In this document: in pieces, positions 1 to 7,044 of the stretch
How the letters are laid out: every line of letters begins with the position of its first letter
Numbering within the stretch: position 1 is the first letter of the stretch
NCBI GenBank assembly: GCA_016764835.1
Contig: JAESRD010000355.1
Location: 1 to 21,827, forward strand
Reading direction: 5' to 3'
Source: Paracoccaceae bacterium
Lineage (GTDB): Bacteria > Pseudomonadota > Alphaproteobacteria > Rhodobacterales > Rhodobacteraceae
DNA length: 21,827 bases
Made by a program: the position numbers and the translations under genes
Notes under the pieces: model-generated
What the model was told of the DNA's origin: nothing
What the model saw: the letters and a program-made list of their open reading frames with translations, nothing else
Database searches by the model: none

Positions 1-1132
1 CCTGCGGCACACGGGTGAGCCAGCCGCGCTTTACCTGCATCGACATAATAATGTTTTCGCGCACTGACAGCTCGCCAATCAGCCCTTCGGCTTTGCGGTC
101 TTCGGGGCAAAACGCCATGCCAGCGTCCAGCGCTGTGCGCGGGTTAAGCTGGCCCACATCTTTGCCCCCCAGCGACAGCGTGCCGCAATCATGCTTAAGC
201 GCGCCAAAAATGATTTTGGCCATCTCTGTGCGGCCAGAGCCCAACAACCCGGCCAGCCCGACAGCCTCGCCCTTGCGCAGATCAAGATCAAACGGCTCAA
301 GAACCCGCTTTTTGCCGAGGCCTTTGGCGCTGAGCACCACCTCGGTTTGGCTGCCTTGCTTATTGGCCGAAATGGCATGTTCAATATCGCCCAGATCGCG
401 GCCGATCATCATGGTGATCAGGTCTTGGCGGTTAATATCGGCCGCCAGCCCGGTGCCGGTTATTTGACCATTGCGCAGCACCGTTATCCGGTCTGACAGC
501 GCGTATACTTGGTCGAGAAAATGCGTGATGAAGACAATGGCCATGCCTTTGGCCCGCAAGTCTTTAATAACTTTGAACAGAGCGGCGGTCTCATGCGCAT
601 CAAGGCTCGCGGTTGGCTCGTCGAGTACCAAAACTTTGGTCTCATCGTCCAGCGCGCGGGCAATGGCGATCATCTGTTGAATGGCAATTGAATAGGTCCC
701 GACAGGTTGTTCAATATCGATATCGAGGCCCAGCCGGGCCAGTTTCTGGCGCGCATAGGCGCGGCAGGCTTTCCATGAGATATGGCCAAACTTGCCGTAA
801 AGCTTTTCTATGCTTAGGTTTTTTGTCACTGACATTGCCGGGATCAGGTTTACCTCTTGGTAAACGGTCGATATGCCGACGGCTTGCGCGTCGCCTGTCG
901 TGGCAAAAACCACGGGGCTGCCTTCGAGCAAAATTTCGCCACCATCGCTGGCCAATGCCCCGGTCAATATTTTGATCAGGGTTGATTTACCAGCGCCGTT
1001 TTCGCCTAAAAGCGCGTGAACTTCGCCAGCGTTTAGCGAGAATGACACGTCGTCAAGTGCCACCATGCCGGGGAATTCTTTGCGGATATTGCGCATTTCA
1101 ATGCGGTGCTGTGCGGGTGATTTATCTGCCAT
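1..1132 (-). CDS. ytfR: Sugar ABC transporter ATP-binding protein, YtfR-like (partial, cut by left edge)
   Basis: Cytoplasmic ATPase of a CUT2-type (ribose/galactofuranose class) sugar importer. The first 377 residues are present of about 500 usual for this double-ATPase family; the C-terminus lies beyond the left edge. Visible motifs: Walker A GENGAGKST at residues 43-51, Q-loop in VYQEV near 90-94, a degenerate signature SIAIQQM near 148-154, Walker B VLVLDEPTASLD at 167-178 and the switch His in FITHF at 204. A second, degenerate nucleotide-binding domain begins near 268 with GLLGSGRTE (295-303), followed by FCPEDRKAEG near 341-350. Whole-length resemblance to E. coli YtfR, including FITHFLDQVY and GLAGLLGSGRTE, is strong. 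The start is the ATG at 1132, after a weak purine-rich AGAGAG. It lies downstream of the ytfQ-like gene with a stem-loop between them, so the two are probably one transcript. The permeases (YtfT/YjfF equivalents) are expected beyond the left edge. The substrate is inferred only. Confidence 0.9.
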   Translation of the reverse strand, partial: MADKSPAQHRIEMRNIRKEFPGMVALDDVSFSLNAGEVHALLGENGAGKSTLIKILTGALASDGGEILLEGSPVVFATTGDAQAVGISTVYQEVNLIPAMSVTKNLSIEKLYGKFGHISWKACRAYARQKLARLGLDIDIEQPVGTYSIAIQQMIAIARALDDETKVLVLDEPTASLDAHETAALFKVIKDLRAKGMAIVFITHFLDQVYALSDRITVLRNGQITGTGLAADINRQDLITMMIGRDLGDIEHAISANKQGSQTEVVLSAKGLGKKRVLEPFDLDLRKGEAVGLAGLLGSGRTEMAKIIFGALKHDCGTLSLGGKDVGQLNPRTALDAGMAFCPEDRKAEGLIGELSVRENIIMSMQVKRGWLTRVPQ

Positions 1133-1163
1133 AACTCTCTTGCATTTCGCCTGTTAGAAATGC

Positions 1164-1187
1164 GGCGCCCGAACGGGTCCGGGCGCC
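1164..1187 (-). other. Stem-loop between ytfQ- and ytfR-like genes
   Basis: A perfect 8-bp inverted repeat, GGCGCCCG (1164-1171) and CGGGCGCC (1180-1187), with an 8-nt loop. It lies 19 bases after the binding-protein stop codon and before the ATPase start. No run of T follows it on the minus strand, so it is more likely an mRNA 3'-end-stabilising or partially attenuating hairpin than a full terminator. Such hairpins are common after binding-protein genes, which need higher expression than the ATPase. Confidence 0.7.
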
Positions 1188-1205
1188 AGATTTGTGATGT
1201 ATCTA

Positions 1206-2120
1206 TCAGTCAGCTGTGTGCAGATCTGATGGGATCACGATCCATTTTTCCAGCTCGGTGCCGTTCTCAAGATAGTCGAGAATGACCGGATAGATGAACG
1301 CGCCAACGGCTGAGCGCAGCTCAACAGATGCATTGGCAGTGCCCGCTTCCATTGCCTCAATAATCGCCGGCACATAATCAACCGAGATCATGAGAAGATC
1401 TTCGCCGGGGACGAGGCCAGCTTCCTGCATCGCCTGAATAGCGCCAAGCTGCATGTTGTCATTATGCGCAAATGCGGCGCAGATACCTTCGAGGTTGTTG
1501 GTCGACTTAATGAAGGCTTCCATCACACGTTTGCCGCCATCGGTGGTAAACTCGCCCGACTGTGACAAGACGATTTCCATTGCCGGGAATTGGTCAATAA
1601 TCGCAGCAAAACCGCCATTACGCTCAATCGCCGGGGCTGAGCCAGTGGTGCCCTGCATCTCAACAATATTACAGTCACCGAGCGACTCTGCGGCCAGCCA
1701 TGCACCGGCCAAACGGCCCTCAAGGTTAAAGTCTGCCGAGATACGGGTGACGTAGAGCGACGGGTCTTCGACATCGACATCACGGTCAACCAAGAACACC
1801 GGAATTTCAGCTTCTTGCGCTTCTTCGAGCACATCTTCCCAGCCGGTCACAACCACAGGTGCGATGATGATTGCGTCAACATCTTGGGCGATAAACGCCC
1901 GCACTGCGCGCAGCTGCTCTTCTTGGCGGCCCTGCGCATTGGCAAATTTCAGCTCAACGCCGTAATCAGCCGCAGTTTCTTGCATATTGGCTGAAAAAGC
2001 CGGGCGCCAGTCGCCCTCAGAACCCACCTGCGAAAAGCCGATCGTCTGGGCGCTTACGGCACCGGCAAAAAGCATTGTGCCAGTCAACACCGATGTGCCG
2101 AGAATATTCTTAAGTACCAT
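1206..2120 (-). CDS. ytfQ: Sugar ABC transporter periplasmic binding protein, YtfQ-like
   Basis: Periplasmic type 1 binding protein of a CUT2 sugar importer, 304 residues. The start is the ATG at 2120, chosen because GGGAGGAAC lies just upstream and the protein then begins with a basic N-terminus and a hydrophobic stretch ending AVSAQT, a typical signal peptide of about 22 residues. A longer in-frame opening from 2168 would put non-signal residues in front. The mature protein opens IGFSQVGSEGDWR and carries IIIAPVVVTGW, EIPVFLVDRDVDV, AFAHNDNMQLGAIQAMQEAGL and TANASVEL, all close matches to E. coli YtfQ, the galactofuranose-binding protein, as I remember it. The same fold serves ribose, galactose and xylose binding proteins, so the exact sugar is inferred. 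It is followed by a stem-loop and the YtfR-like ATPase. A promoter and operator-like palindromes are visible upstream. Confidence 0.92.
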   Translation of the reverse strand: MVLKNILGTSVLTGTMLFAGAVSAQTIGFSQVGSEGDWRPAFSANMQETAADYGVELKFANAQGRQEEQLRAVRAFIAQDVDAIIIAPVVVTGWEDVLEEAQEAEIPVFLVDRDVDVEDPSLYVTRISADFNLEGRLAGAWLAAESLGDCNIVEMQGTTGSAPAIERNGGFAAIIDQFPAMEIVLSQSGEFTTDGGKRVMEAFIKSTNNLEGICAAFAHNDNMQLGAIQAMQEAGLVPGEDLLMISVDYVPAIIEAMEAGTANASVELRSAVGAFIYPVILDYLENGTELEKWIVIPSDLHTAD

Positions 2121-2188
2121 TTGGATGTTCCTCCCTAATTCCAAAAAAACCAGCACTGTCTCCTCCAAGACTGTGTCGATTTGATAAA

Positions 2189-2218
2189 ATCATATGATAC
2201 TACTATTTAATCTGGCAA
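2189..2218 (-). promoter_or_regulatory. Candidate sigma70-type promoter of ytfQ with palindrome over the -10
   Basis: On the minus strand, TTGCCA (2213-2218) and TATGAT (2189-2194) are separated by 18 bases and lie about 70-100 bases before the ytfQ ATG. The -10 falls inside a perfect 10-bp palindrome ATCATATGAT (2189-2198), a plausible repressor site. This is a by-eye prediction without any transcript evidence. Confidence 0.5.
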
Positions 2219-2238
2219 GATGATTCGACACAGAAATG

Positions 2239-2252
2239 CGCAAAAATTTGCG
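2239..2252. promoter_or_regulatory. Operator-like inverted repeat upstream of ytfQ (CGCAAA-2-TTTGCG)
   Basis: CGCAAA (2239-2244) and TTTGCG (2247-2252) form 6-bp arms separated by AA. The same arms, with no spacer, form the centre of the palindrome in the lacI/heparinase divergent region at 13025-13040. The site lies about 20 bases upstream of the proposed -35 of ytfQ. The shared half-site suggests, but does not prove, control by the LacI-family protein encoded at 13110-14144; the 2-base spacing difference is a caution. Confidence 0.4.
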
Positions 2253-2283
2253 GCATTGGCCAGGTCAAAGGCCGCTTTTGTCC

Positions 2284-2310
2284 GGCTGCGCGGCGCTCGC
2301 CGACGCAGCC
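2284..2310 (-). terminator. Strong hairpin after kduI, likely end of the oligosaccharide operon
   Basis: GGCTGCG (2284-2290) pairs with CGCAGCC (2304-2310). The stem continues with CGGC (2291-2294) and GCCG (2299-2302) around a 4-base loop, leaving one bulged A at 2303. It begins 12 bases past the kduI stop. No U-tract follows on the minus strand, so intrinsic termination is uncertain; it may instead be a 3'-end-protecting hairpin. Confidence 0.45.
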
Positions 2311-2322
2311 TAACCTATTGCC

Positions 2323-3147
2323 TTATTTCAATAAATCCATCGGCACTGGATCCATATCGGTGAAGGCCATATTGTCACCGGCCATGGCCCAGCAAAACGT
2401 ATATGAGCCAGTGCCAGCGCCCGCATGGATCGACCATGGTGGCGAAATGGCGATATCCTCATTGGCCATAATAATGTGGCGGGTCTCTTCGGGCTGGCCC
2501 ATCAAGTGCAAAACGCGCTGGTCTGCCGACAGATCATAGTACAAATATGCCTCCATGCGCCGGTCATGTAGATGCGCAGGCATGGTGTTCCAGACCGAGC
2601 CATTATGCAGCTTGGTCAGCCCCATAACCAGCTGACAGCTTTGCACGCCGTCCGGGTGAATGAACTGAAAGATAGTCCGGTCATTTGATGTCTCTTGCGC
2701 GCCGAGTTTCACCTGATTTGCGTCGGCGCTGCTCAAATGAACCGCCTCAAAAGCGTGATGCGCCGGGGCGGACATCAGGTAGAACCGCCCCTGCCCGGCA
2801 AAGCTGATCGGCCCTGCGCCTTTAGGTAGATAAAGCACCTCTTCTTTCTTTAGCTGCCATGTCTGGCCCATGGCAGCTACCGAACCCGTATCGCCAATGT
2901 TCAAAATCCCAACTTCACGACGGTCAAGAAACGACGCTGTGCCGCATTCTTTAACCTCGTCGAGCACCAAAGTTGCACCATTTGGCACAACGCCACCTAC
3001 TATCATCCTGTCATAATGCGTGTAGGTCAGACGGATTTCACCGTCCTGAAACGCGCCACCAATGTGAAAGTTACTGCGGATGCCCGACGTGTCGAGCAGT
3101 TTGGCCGAGGGTGGGTCCATTGCATAAAGTGTGTGAACGGTGAGCAT
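2323..3147 (-). CDS. kduI: 5-dehydro-4-deoxy-D-glucuronate isomerase (4-deoxy-L-threo-5-hexosulose-uronate ketol-isomerase)
   Basis: Cytoplasmic isomerase that converts 4-deoxy-L-threo-5-hexosulose uronate, the product of unsaturated uronyl hydrolases and oligouronate lyases, into 3-deoxy-D-glycero-2,5-hexodiulosonate. It has 274 residues against 278 for E. coli KduI. The metal-binding signature of the cupin fold is present: NTMPAHLHDRRMEAY supplies His192, His194 and Glu199, and SIHAGAGT supplies His241. Other family blocks are DRMIVGGVVP, LDRREVGILNIG, LMGQPEETRHI and the C-terminal MDPVPM. The start ATG at 3147 is preceded by AAGGA about 8 bases upstream. It is the last gene of the operon, 24 bases after the DUF2264 stop, and is followed by a strong hairpin. 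The reductase KduD, which would act next, is not in the window. The GH88 gene upstream makes exactly its substrate. Confidence 0.96.
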   Translation of the reverse strand: MLTVHTLYAMDPPSAKLLDTSGIRSNFHIGGAFQDGEIRLTYTHYDRMIVGGVVPNGATLVLDEVKECGTASFLDRREVGILNIGDTGSVAAMGQTWQLKKEEVLYLPKGAGPISFAGQGRFYLMSAPAHHAFEAVHLSSADANQVKLGAQETSNDRTIFQFIHPDGVQSCQLVMGLTKLHNGSVWNTMPAHLHDRRMEAYLYYDLSADQRVLHLMGQPEETRHIIMANEDIAISPPWSIHAGAGTGSYTFCWAMAGDNMAFTDMDPVPMDLLK

Positions 3148-3171
3148 GGCTGAGTTCCTTTTGGGTTGAAT

Positions 3172-4968
3172 TTATTTGGTCATGACCTGCCGGCCCTTCG
3201 CAGCAAACAGCGCGCGCAAGCTGGTGATTGTCGGAAACGGCGGCAGCGGCGGCAGCGCGGCCAGCGGCATTGCCAGCACGGCGCAGGCCAGCTGGGTGGT
3301 GCCGGGCGGCAGCGCCCCGGTAAGCTGTGGAATGACCGTGCGGGCATTGATGACATTGCTGTTGGGCAGGGCCAAATGGCTGCGCGCTTTGCGGTGATCG
3401 GCGCCGCAAATGGTGCTGATATCATGGGCAGTACGCAGCGCCACTTTGCCGCCCTCTCCCTCAATCTGCCAACTGCCGTTAGCTGGACGGGCAATGGCAA
3501 AGCCGCCCTCTATGCTGTCAAGCTTGCGCGGCGTTGTCACCTCATGCAGGCGAAAATGCCAGTGACCGACAGGCACCAGCCAAGTCTCAACCAAGACATC
3601 GGCATAGGGCCGCCAGCGCCCGTAAAGACAATTATCAGCAATCTGCGCCACTTCATTGGTTTCGCGCATGCGAAAATGCACGCCATCATCCGAGAAGCTG
3701 ATCATATTATCAGATGTGGCCTGCCAGAACTGGCGCTCATCAACCTCAACCGAAAAACCATAACGGGTGGAATAGGCAAATTTCGCATATTTTTCAGCAC
3801 CGTGGCGCATGTAAGTCAGCTCTTGGCCGGAGGTAAGCGCGACTTTGTGGCCGGGCAACGCCTGAATGATCATTGCAGCCTGAGGCAGCGAAACCGGCTC
3901 CGGGCTGGGCGCAGGCACCGTTTCTTCTGCTGCCCAAAAGGGGTGATCAGCGGCCAGAGCCAACGGCAAAAACGCCTTCATTGCCCAATAGGGCGAACCG
4001 GGGCCATTATAGCCTTCGCTCATCATCAGATTTGGATAGGCAAAACCGATGTTCATCAGCCCTGACGCATCAAAGATCGGCTGACGCGCCCACCAGCGCA
4101 GATTGCGCAAATAATAGCCCTTGATTTGGCCCCATGGCAGAGCAGGCACATCGGAAAAAGCCAGCGCGCCCCATATGCCAGCATGGGCAAACTGGTAGGT
4201 TAGCGAGCGGCCAAAAGGCAAAGCGGCACCGTCATCGGCGTACCAATGGCCTATGTCTTGGGCAAATTCACTGGCCCGTTGGCGAAAGGTGTCGGCCCGC
4301 GCCGGGTCATCGGCAAGGGAAGCATAGAGCAGGCCGTAATAGTGAAAGGCAAAGGGTATGTAATGGTCAGCCTGCTTTGGTTTCCCATCAAAATACCAAC
4401 CTTCACTAAGGTAGTATTCGTCAATTTCATCAAGATAGGCGTCATGCAAGGCGGTATCCACACGAACCCCAACATGGCCAAGGCCAAGCCCAATCAGCAA
4501 GCGAAAGAACTTCCAATTGCAATTGGCAAAACAGCTGCGATGCGCCTTTGTCAGGTAAGCGGCAACTTGCGTCTTTGCCTCAGTGCTCAGCGGTTGCCAG
4601 ATATGCTCTGGCACCAGCCGCAGGGCAAAGCCGATCGCTGCCATCTCAACCAAACGCTGGTCATTATCGCCGGGGTCGCCCCAATATTCGGCGTGATCGG
4701 GGTTGGTGCCATTGGCCAGCCCGGTGCGCCAGATATCCCAATGCTCAAACGTATAGCCACCAGCAGCCAGCGGGGCGATGCCCCAGAGCGGGCGGGCAAA
4801 GGCTTCAATATCGGCCGAGGCTTCATCATGGCGTGCGCCACTAGCACCTATGCGCACCCGGGCTTTGCCAGGGCTGAAATGCGCAACCAGAGGCGCCACC
4901 AGATCACGCACCGCTTGGGCGAGATCATCTCTTGTACGCAGCGCGTTGTTTTCAAAGGGGTTTATCAT
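3172..4968 (-). CDS. DUF2264 domain protein of unknown function
   Basis: A 598-residue protein matching my memory of the DUF2264 family, which has no established enzymatic role. The N-terminal 360 or so residues are helix-rich with many aromatics, including SADIEAFARPLWGIAPLAAG (51-70), EYWGDPGDNDQRLVEMAAIG (94-113) and NCNWKFFRLLIGLGLG (149-164). This resembles an alpha/alpha-toroid as in GH88 and polyuronate lyases. The C-terminal part, from about 365, looks beta-rich, with ARPANGSWQIEGEGGK and similar strands. No signal peptide or membrane segment is visible, so it is probably cytoplasmic. The ATG at 4968 is the only reasonable start, although its Shine-Dalgarno is weak. It lies between the binding-protein gene and kduI in an operon for uronate oligosaccharides. 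An oligosaccharide-cleaving or trimming role is my inference from context and fold-like features; no catalytic residues can be assigned. Confidence 0.85.
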   Translation of the reverse strand: MINPFENNALRTRDDLAQAVRDLVAPLVAHFSPGKARVRIGASGARHDEASADIEAFARPLWGIAPLAAGGYTFEHWDIWRTGLANGTNPDHAEYWGDPGDNDQRLVEMAAIGFALRLVPEHIWQPLSTEAKTQVAAYLTKAHRSCFANCNWKFFRLLIGLGLGHVGVRVDTALHDAYLDEIDEYYLSEGWYFDGKPKQADHYIPFAFHYYGLLYASLADDPARADTFRQRASEFAQDIGHWYADDGAALPFGRSLTYQFAHAGIWGALAFSDVPALPWGQIKGYYLRNLRWWARQPIFDASGLMNIGFAYPNLMMSEGYNGPGSPYWAMKAFLPLALAADHPFWAAEETVPAPSPEPVSLPQAAMIIQALPGHKVALTSGQELTYMRHGAEKYAKFAYSTRYGFSVEVDERQFWQATSDNMISFSDDGVHFRMRETNEVAQIADNCLYGRWRPYADVLVETWLVPVGHWHFRLHEVTTPRKLDSIEGGFAIARPANGSWQIEGEGGKVALRTAHDISTICGADHRKARSHLALPNSNVINARTVIPQLTGALPPGTTQLACAVLAMPLAALPPLPPFPTITSLRALFAAKGRQVMTK

Positions 4969-4984
4969 ATCTATTTATTCGACT

Positions 4985-5013
4985 GGTGGGGCCGCAAAAC
5001 GCGCCGCCCCACC
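4985..5013 (-). other. Stem-loop after the CUT1 binding-protein gene
   Basis: GGTGGGGC (4985-4992) and GCCCCACC (5006-5013) form a perfect 8-bp stem around a 13-base loop, about 20 bases past the binding-protein stop and before the DUF2264 gene. There is no T-tract on the minus strand. It probably stabilises the upstream binding-protein message or partly attenuates transcription into the DUF2264-kduI part. It parallels the stem-loop at 1164-1187. Confidence 0.6.
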
Positions 5014-5031
5014 CTAGGACTAAAGTGAGGT

Positions 5032-6285
5032 TTAGTCGATTTCTGACACGCCGAGGTTCATCTCAGCAATCGCATCTTCGATTGAGATATTGTTGGTCAT
5101 CAGCTCATCATGCGCCCGGTTGAGGATCAGCTCATATTCGGCGGCTTTCGGGTTTACCGGCATTTCAAGATAAACGGCCGTGGTGGAGAGAGCCAAAGCG
5201 CTGGTCGCATCTTGTGGGAAACCCTCCCGCGAAGTGATGGTGTCCATCACTGCATCGTCACGCAAAGCTGGGATGGTGCCAGTGCTGGCAACAATCGCAG
5301 CCCCTTCTGGGCCAGAAACCCAAGCGATAAAGTCGGCCGCCGCCTCGGCATTGTCCGAATTTACATTGATGCCGAGCGACGTCACCGCGCCAGCCGTTGC
5401 CCCCGGTGCCACACCTTCAGGATGTGGAAACTGCGCCAGACCCCATTCGGTGGCCGTGCTCTCGCCGCTTTCAACCTTGGCGATTTGCGAGCCGATAAAC
5501 CATGTGCCCATCGGCAACATAGCGATTTGGCTCGAATACCACGGGCCTGAATAATGGGTCTGCGATGTTTTGAGCGACGCGTAGGACCGAATGGTGCCAT
5601 CATCTTGCAGCGACAAAACCCGCTCATACCACGGCGCTAAGAACGAATAATCGTCTGAAATCAGCGTGTTCTCGCCGCTTTGAATGGCTGGCATCTGAAC
5701 AGTTGAGCGCCAAGTATGAAGATGCGCGCCGTAAACTTTGTCAGCGCCAAAGCCGGTTGTGACCGCGCGGGCCATCTCGTCAAACGCGGCCCATGTCATG
5801 TCGTTTGTTGGATAATCAACCCCGGCCGCGTCGAAATGGGCACGGTTGTAATACAATATCCAGAAGTCTGTACGGAACGGGAAGCCGTAGACCGAGCCGT
5901 CAAGCGCCAGTGTCTCAATCAAGCCACCGTAAGGGCTGGTATCATCGGGCAAGATGCCCAGCTCAGACAGGTTGAGCAACCGTCCGGTGCTGACCATTTG
6001 CGCATAGCCGGGAATGTCTTTGATAGAGATAATGTCGAGATCGCTACCGCTACCTGTCAGCTGGGTCATAACCATTTGGTTATAATCGGCGGAGCCAAGG
6101 TCGGTATATTCGACAGTTACGCCCGGATGCGATGCCTCATATGCGTCAATCAGCGGCGCGTAAAAGGCAGTATTGTCCCAGTCCCAGAGCGCCCAGTTAA
6201 TGGTGACGTCTTGCGACATGGCTGTTGTGCCCGAAAGTGCGGCAAAGGCCGTGGCAAGGGCAATGCTAAGTTTAATAGGCTTCAT
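5032..6285 (-). CDS. Carbohydrate ABC transporter family 1 extracellular solute-binding protein
   Basis: Periplasmic binding protein of the CUT1 oligosaccharide importer encoded upstream in the operon, 417 residues, typical for the family. An N-terminal signal peptide of about 24 residues (basic start, hydrophobic core, TAMS before QD) is followed by NWALWDWDN, a lobe-1 strand typical of family 1. Further on come YEASHPGVTVEY, DIISIKDIPGYAQM, VYGFPFRTDFWILYYNRAHFDAAGVDYP and WAAFDEMARAV, the hinge and lobe motifs of the SBP_bac_1 family. The start ATG at 6285 has a strong AGGAGG six bases upstream. It is separated by 9 bases from the DUF624 gene. The ligand cannot be read from sequence; from the neighbours it should be an oligosaccharide carrying uronic acid. 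A stem-loop follows the gene. Confidence 0.93.
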   Translation of the reverse strand: MKPIKLSIALATAFAALSGTTAMSQDVTINWALWDWDNTAFYAPLIDAYEASHPGVTVEYTDLGSADYNQMVMTQLTGSGSDLDIISIKDIPGYAQMVSTGRLLNLSELGILPDDTSPYGGLIETLALDGSVYGFPFRTDFWILYYNRAHFDAAGVDYPTNDMTWAAFDEMARAVTTGFGADKVYGAHLHTWRSTVQMPAIQSGENTLISDDYSFLAPWYERVLSLQDDGTIRSYASLKTSQTHYSGPWYSSQIAMLPMGTWFIGSQIAKVESGESTATEWGLAQFPHPEGVAPGATAGAVTSLGINVNSDNAEAAADFIAWVSGPEGAAIVASTGTIPALRDDAVMDTITSREGFPQDATSALALSTTAVYLEMPVNPKAAEYELILNRAHDELMTNNISIEDAIAEMNLGVSEID

Positions 6286-6294
6286 AATATCCTC

Positions 6295-7044
6295 CTAGTT
6301 TGAAGCTGTGGCCCCGGTTTGTATCGGGGGTATTGTTTTTATTCGCTCTTCCTCATTTCGGCTGCGCGCATAGGCCAAACTGGCCTGTGCGGTTGCAAGG
6401 GTCGCAAAAGTTATAAGCAACGTGCCGAAGGAAAAATTAACCAAGACCGCGAGCAAAATGGTCGAGGGATAGGCGGCAATGTGGAAGACCCACAAAGCTG
6501 CATTGGCACCGAGGGCTGCCAAAACCGGCAGCGGACGGACGAGCACCGCGATGGCGGCGGCTTTTAGCAGATGCGGCAGCAGCGGCCGTTGGGTCGCCAA
6601 CAGCGTAAAGGCAAATGTGGTGAAAAGCGTGACCAGCCCAAGAAAGGCAGCCGCAATTGCCAAAGGCACGGCAAAGGCCAGACTTTCGGTCGCAGCCTGC
6701 GCATAGGCGCGGGTGGCCGCAGCGCCCAGCCCAACCATAGCCGCACAGAGCAGGCTGAGGCTAAGCGACGGTAATAACAGCGTAATAAATGCTTCGCGAA
6801 AGTCGCGCCATGGCTCGCAAGGCTCGTCTTCGACCATTGTCGCTGTGACCCGCACCATGGCAGCATAAGCGGCTGGGATCGTGACAATTGGCAGTGAGGC
6901 CGTGATAAAAACCACGTTCAGGATGATCAGGTTCCACCATTCGCGGGCGATGGTTTGCCAGACAAGGCGCAGCCCGGTGGCGCGGGGCAAATCCTTGGCA
7001 ATGCCCGGCCCTTCGGCGAAGTAGAGGTTAAGCCACCACTTCAT
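6295..7044 (-). CDS. DUF624/YesL-like integral membrane protein
   Basis: A 249-residue inner-membrane protein with about five hydrophobic segments (roughly residues 38-62, 86-110, 122-150, 162-190 and 193-218) and the N-terminal block WLNLYFAEGPGIAKD. This fits the DUF624 family, whose best-known member is YesL of the Bacillus subtilis rhamnogalacturonan locus. The family's function is unknown; members occur repeatedly in CUT1 carbohydrate-importer operons. It starts with an ATG overlapping the stop of the ATPase gene by ATGA, so translation is probably coupled. It lies between the ATPase and the binding protein. An accessory role in assembly or specificity of the importer is inference. The low-charge hydrophobic composition and length agree with the family. 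Confidence 0.8.
   Translation of the reverse strand: MKWWLNLYFAEGPGIAKDLPRATGLRLVWQTIAREWWNLIILNVVFITASLPIVTIPAAYAAMVRVTATMVEDEPCEPWRDFREAFITLLLPSLSLSLLCAAMVGLGAAATRAYAQAATESLAFAVPLAIAAAFLGLVTLFTTFAFTLLATQRPLLPHLLKAAAIAVLVRPLPVLAALGANAALWVFHIAAYPSTILLAVLVNFSFGTLLITFATLATAQASLAYARSRNEEERIKTIPPIQTGATASN

Noticed and set aside
1133..1205. Intrinsic terminator between ytfQ and ytfR
   Set aside because: The hairpin is perfect, but no T-tract follows on the transcribed strand and the two genes must be co-expressed, so it is listed as a stem-loop, not a terminator.
2121..2168. Longer start for the YtfQ-like protein
   Set aside because: It would place unrelated residues before a clear signal peptide, and the 2120 ATG has a strong Shine-Dalgarno.
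3166..4065. A 299-codon plus-strand open frame opposite the DUF2264 gene
   Set aside because: The translation is Arg/Gln/His-rich low-complexity text typical of the antisense of a GC-rich gene, while the minus strand matches a known family over its full length.
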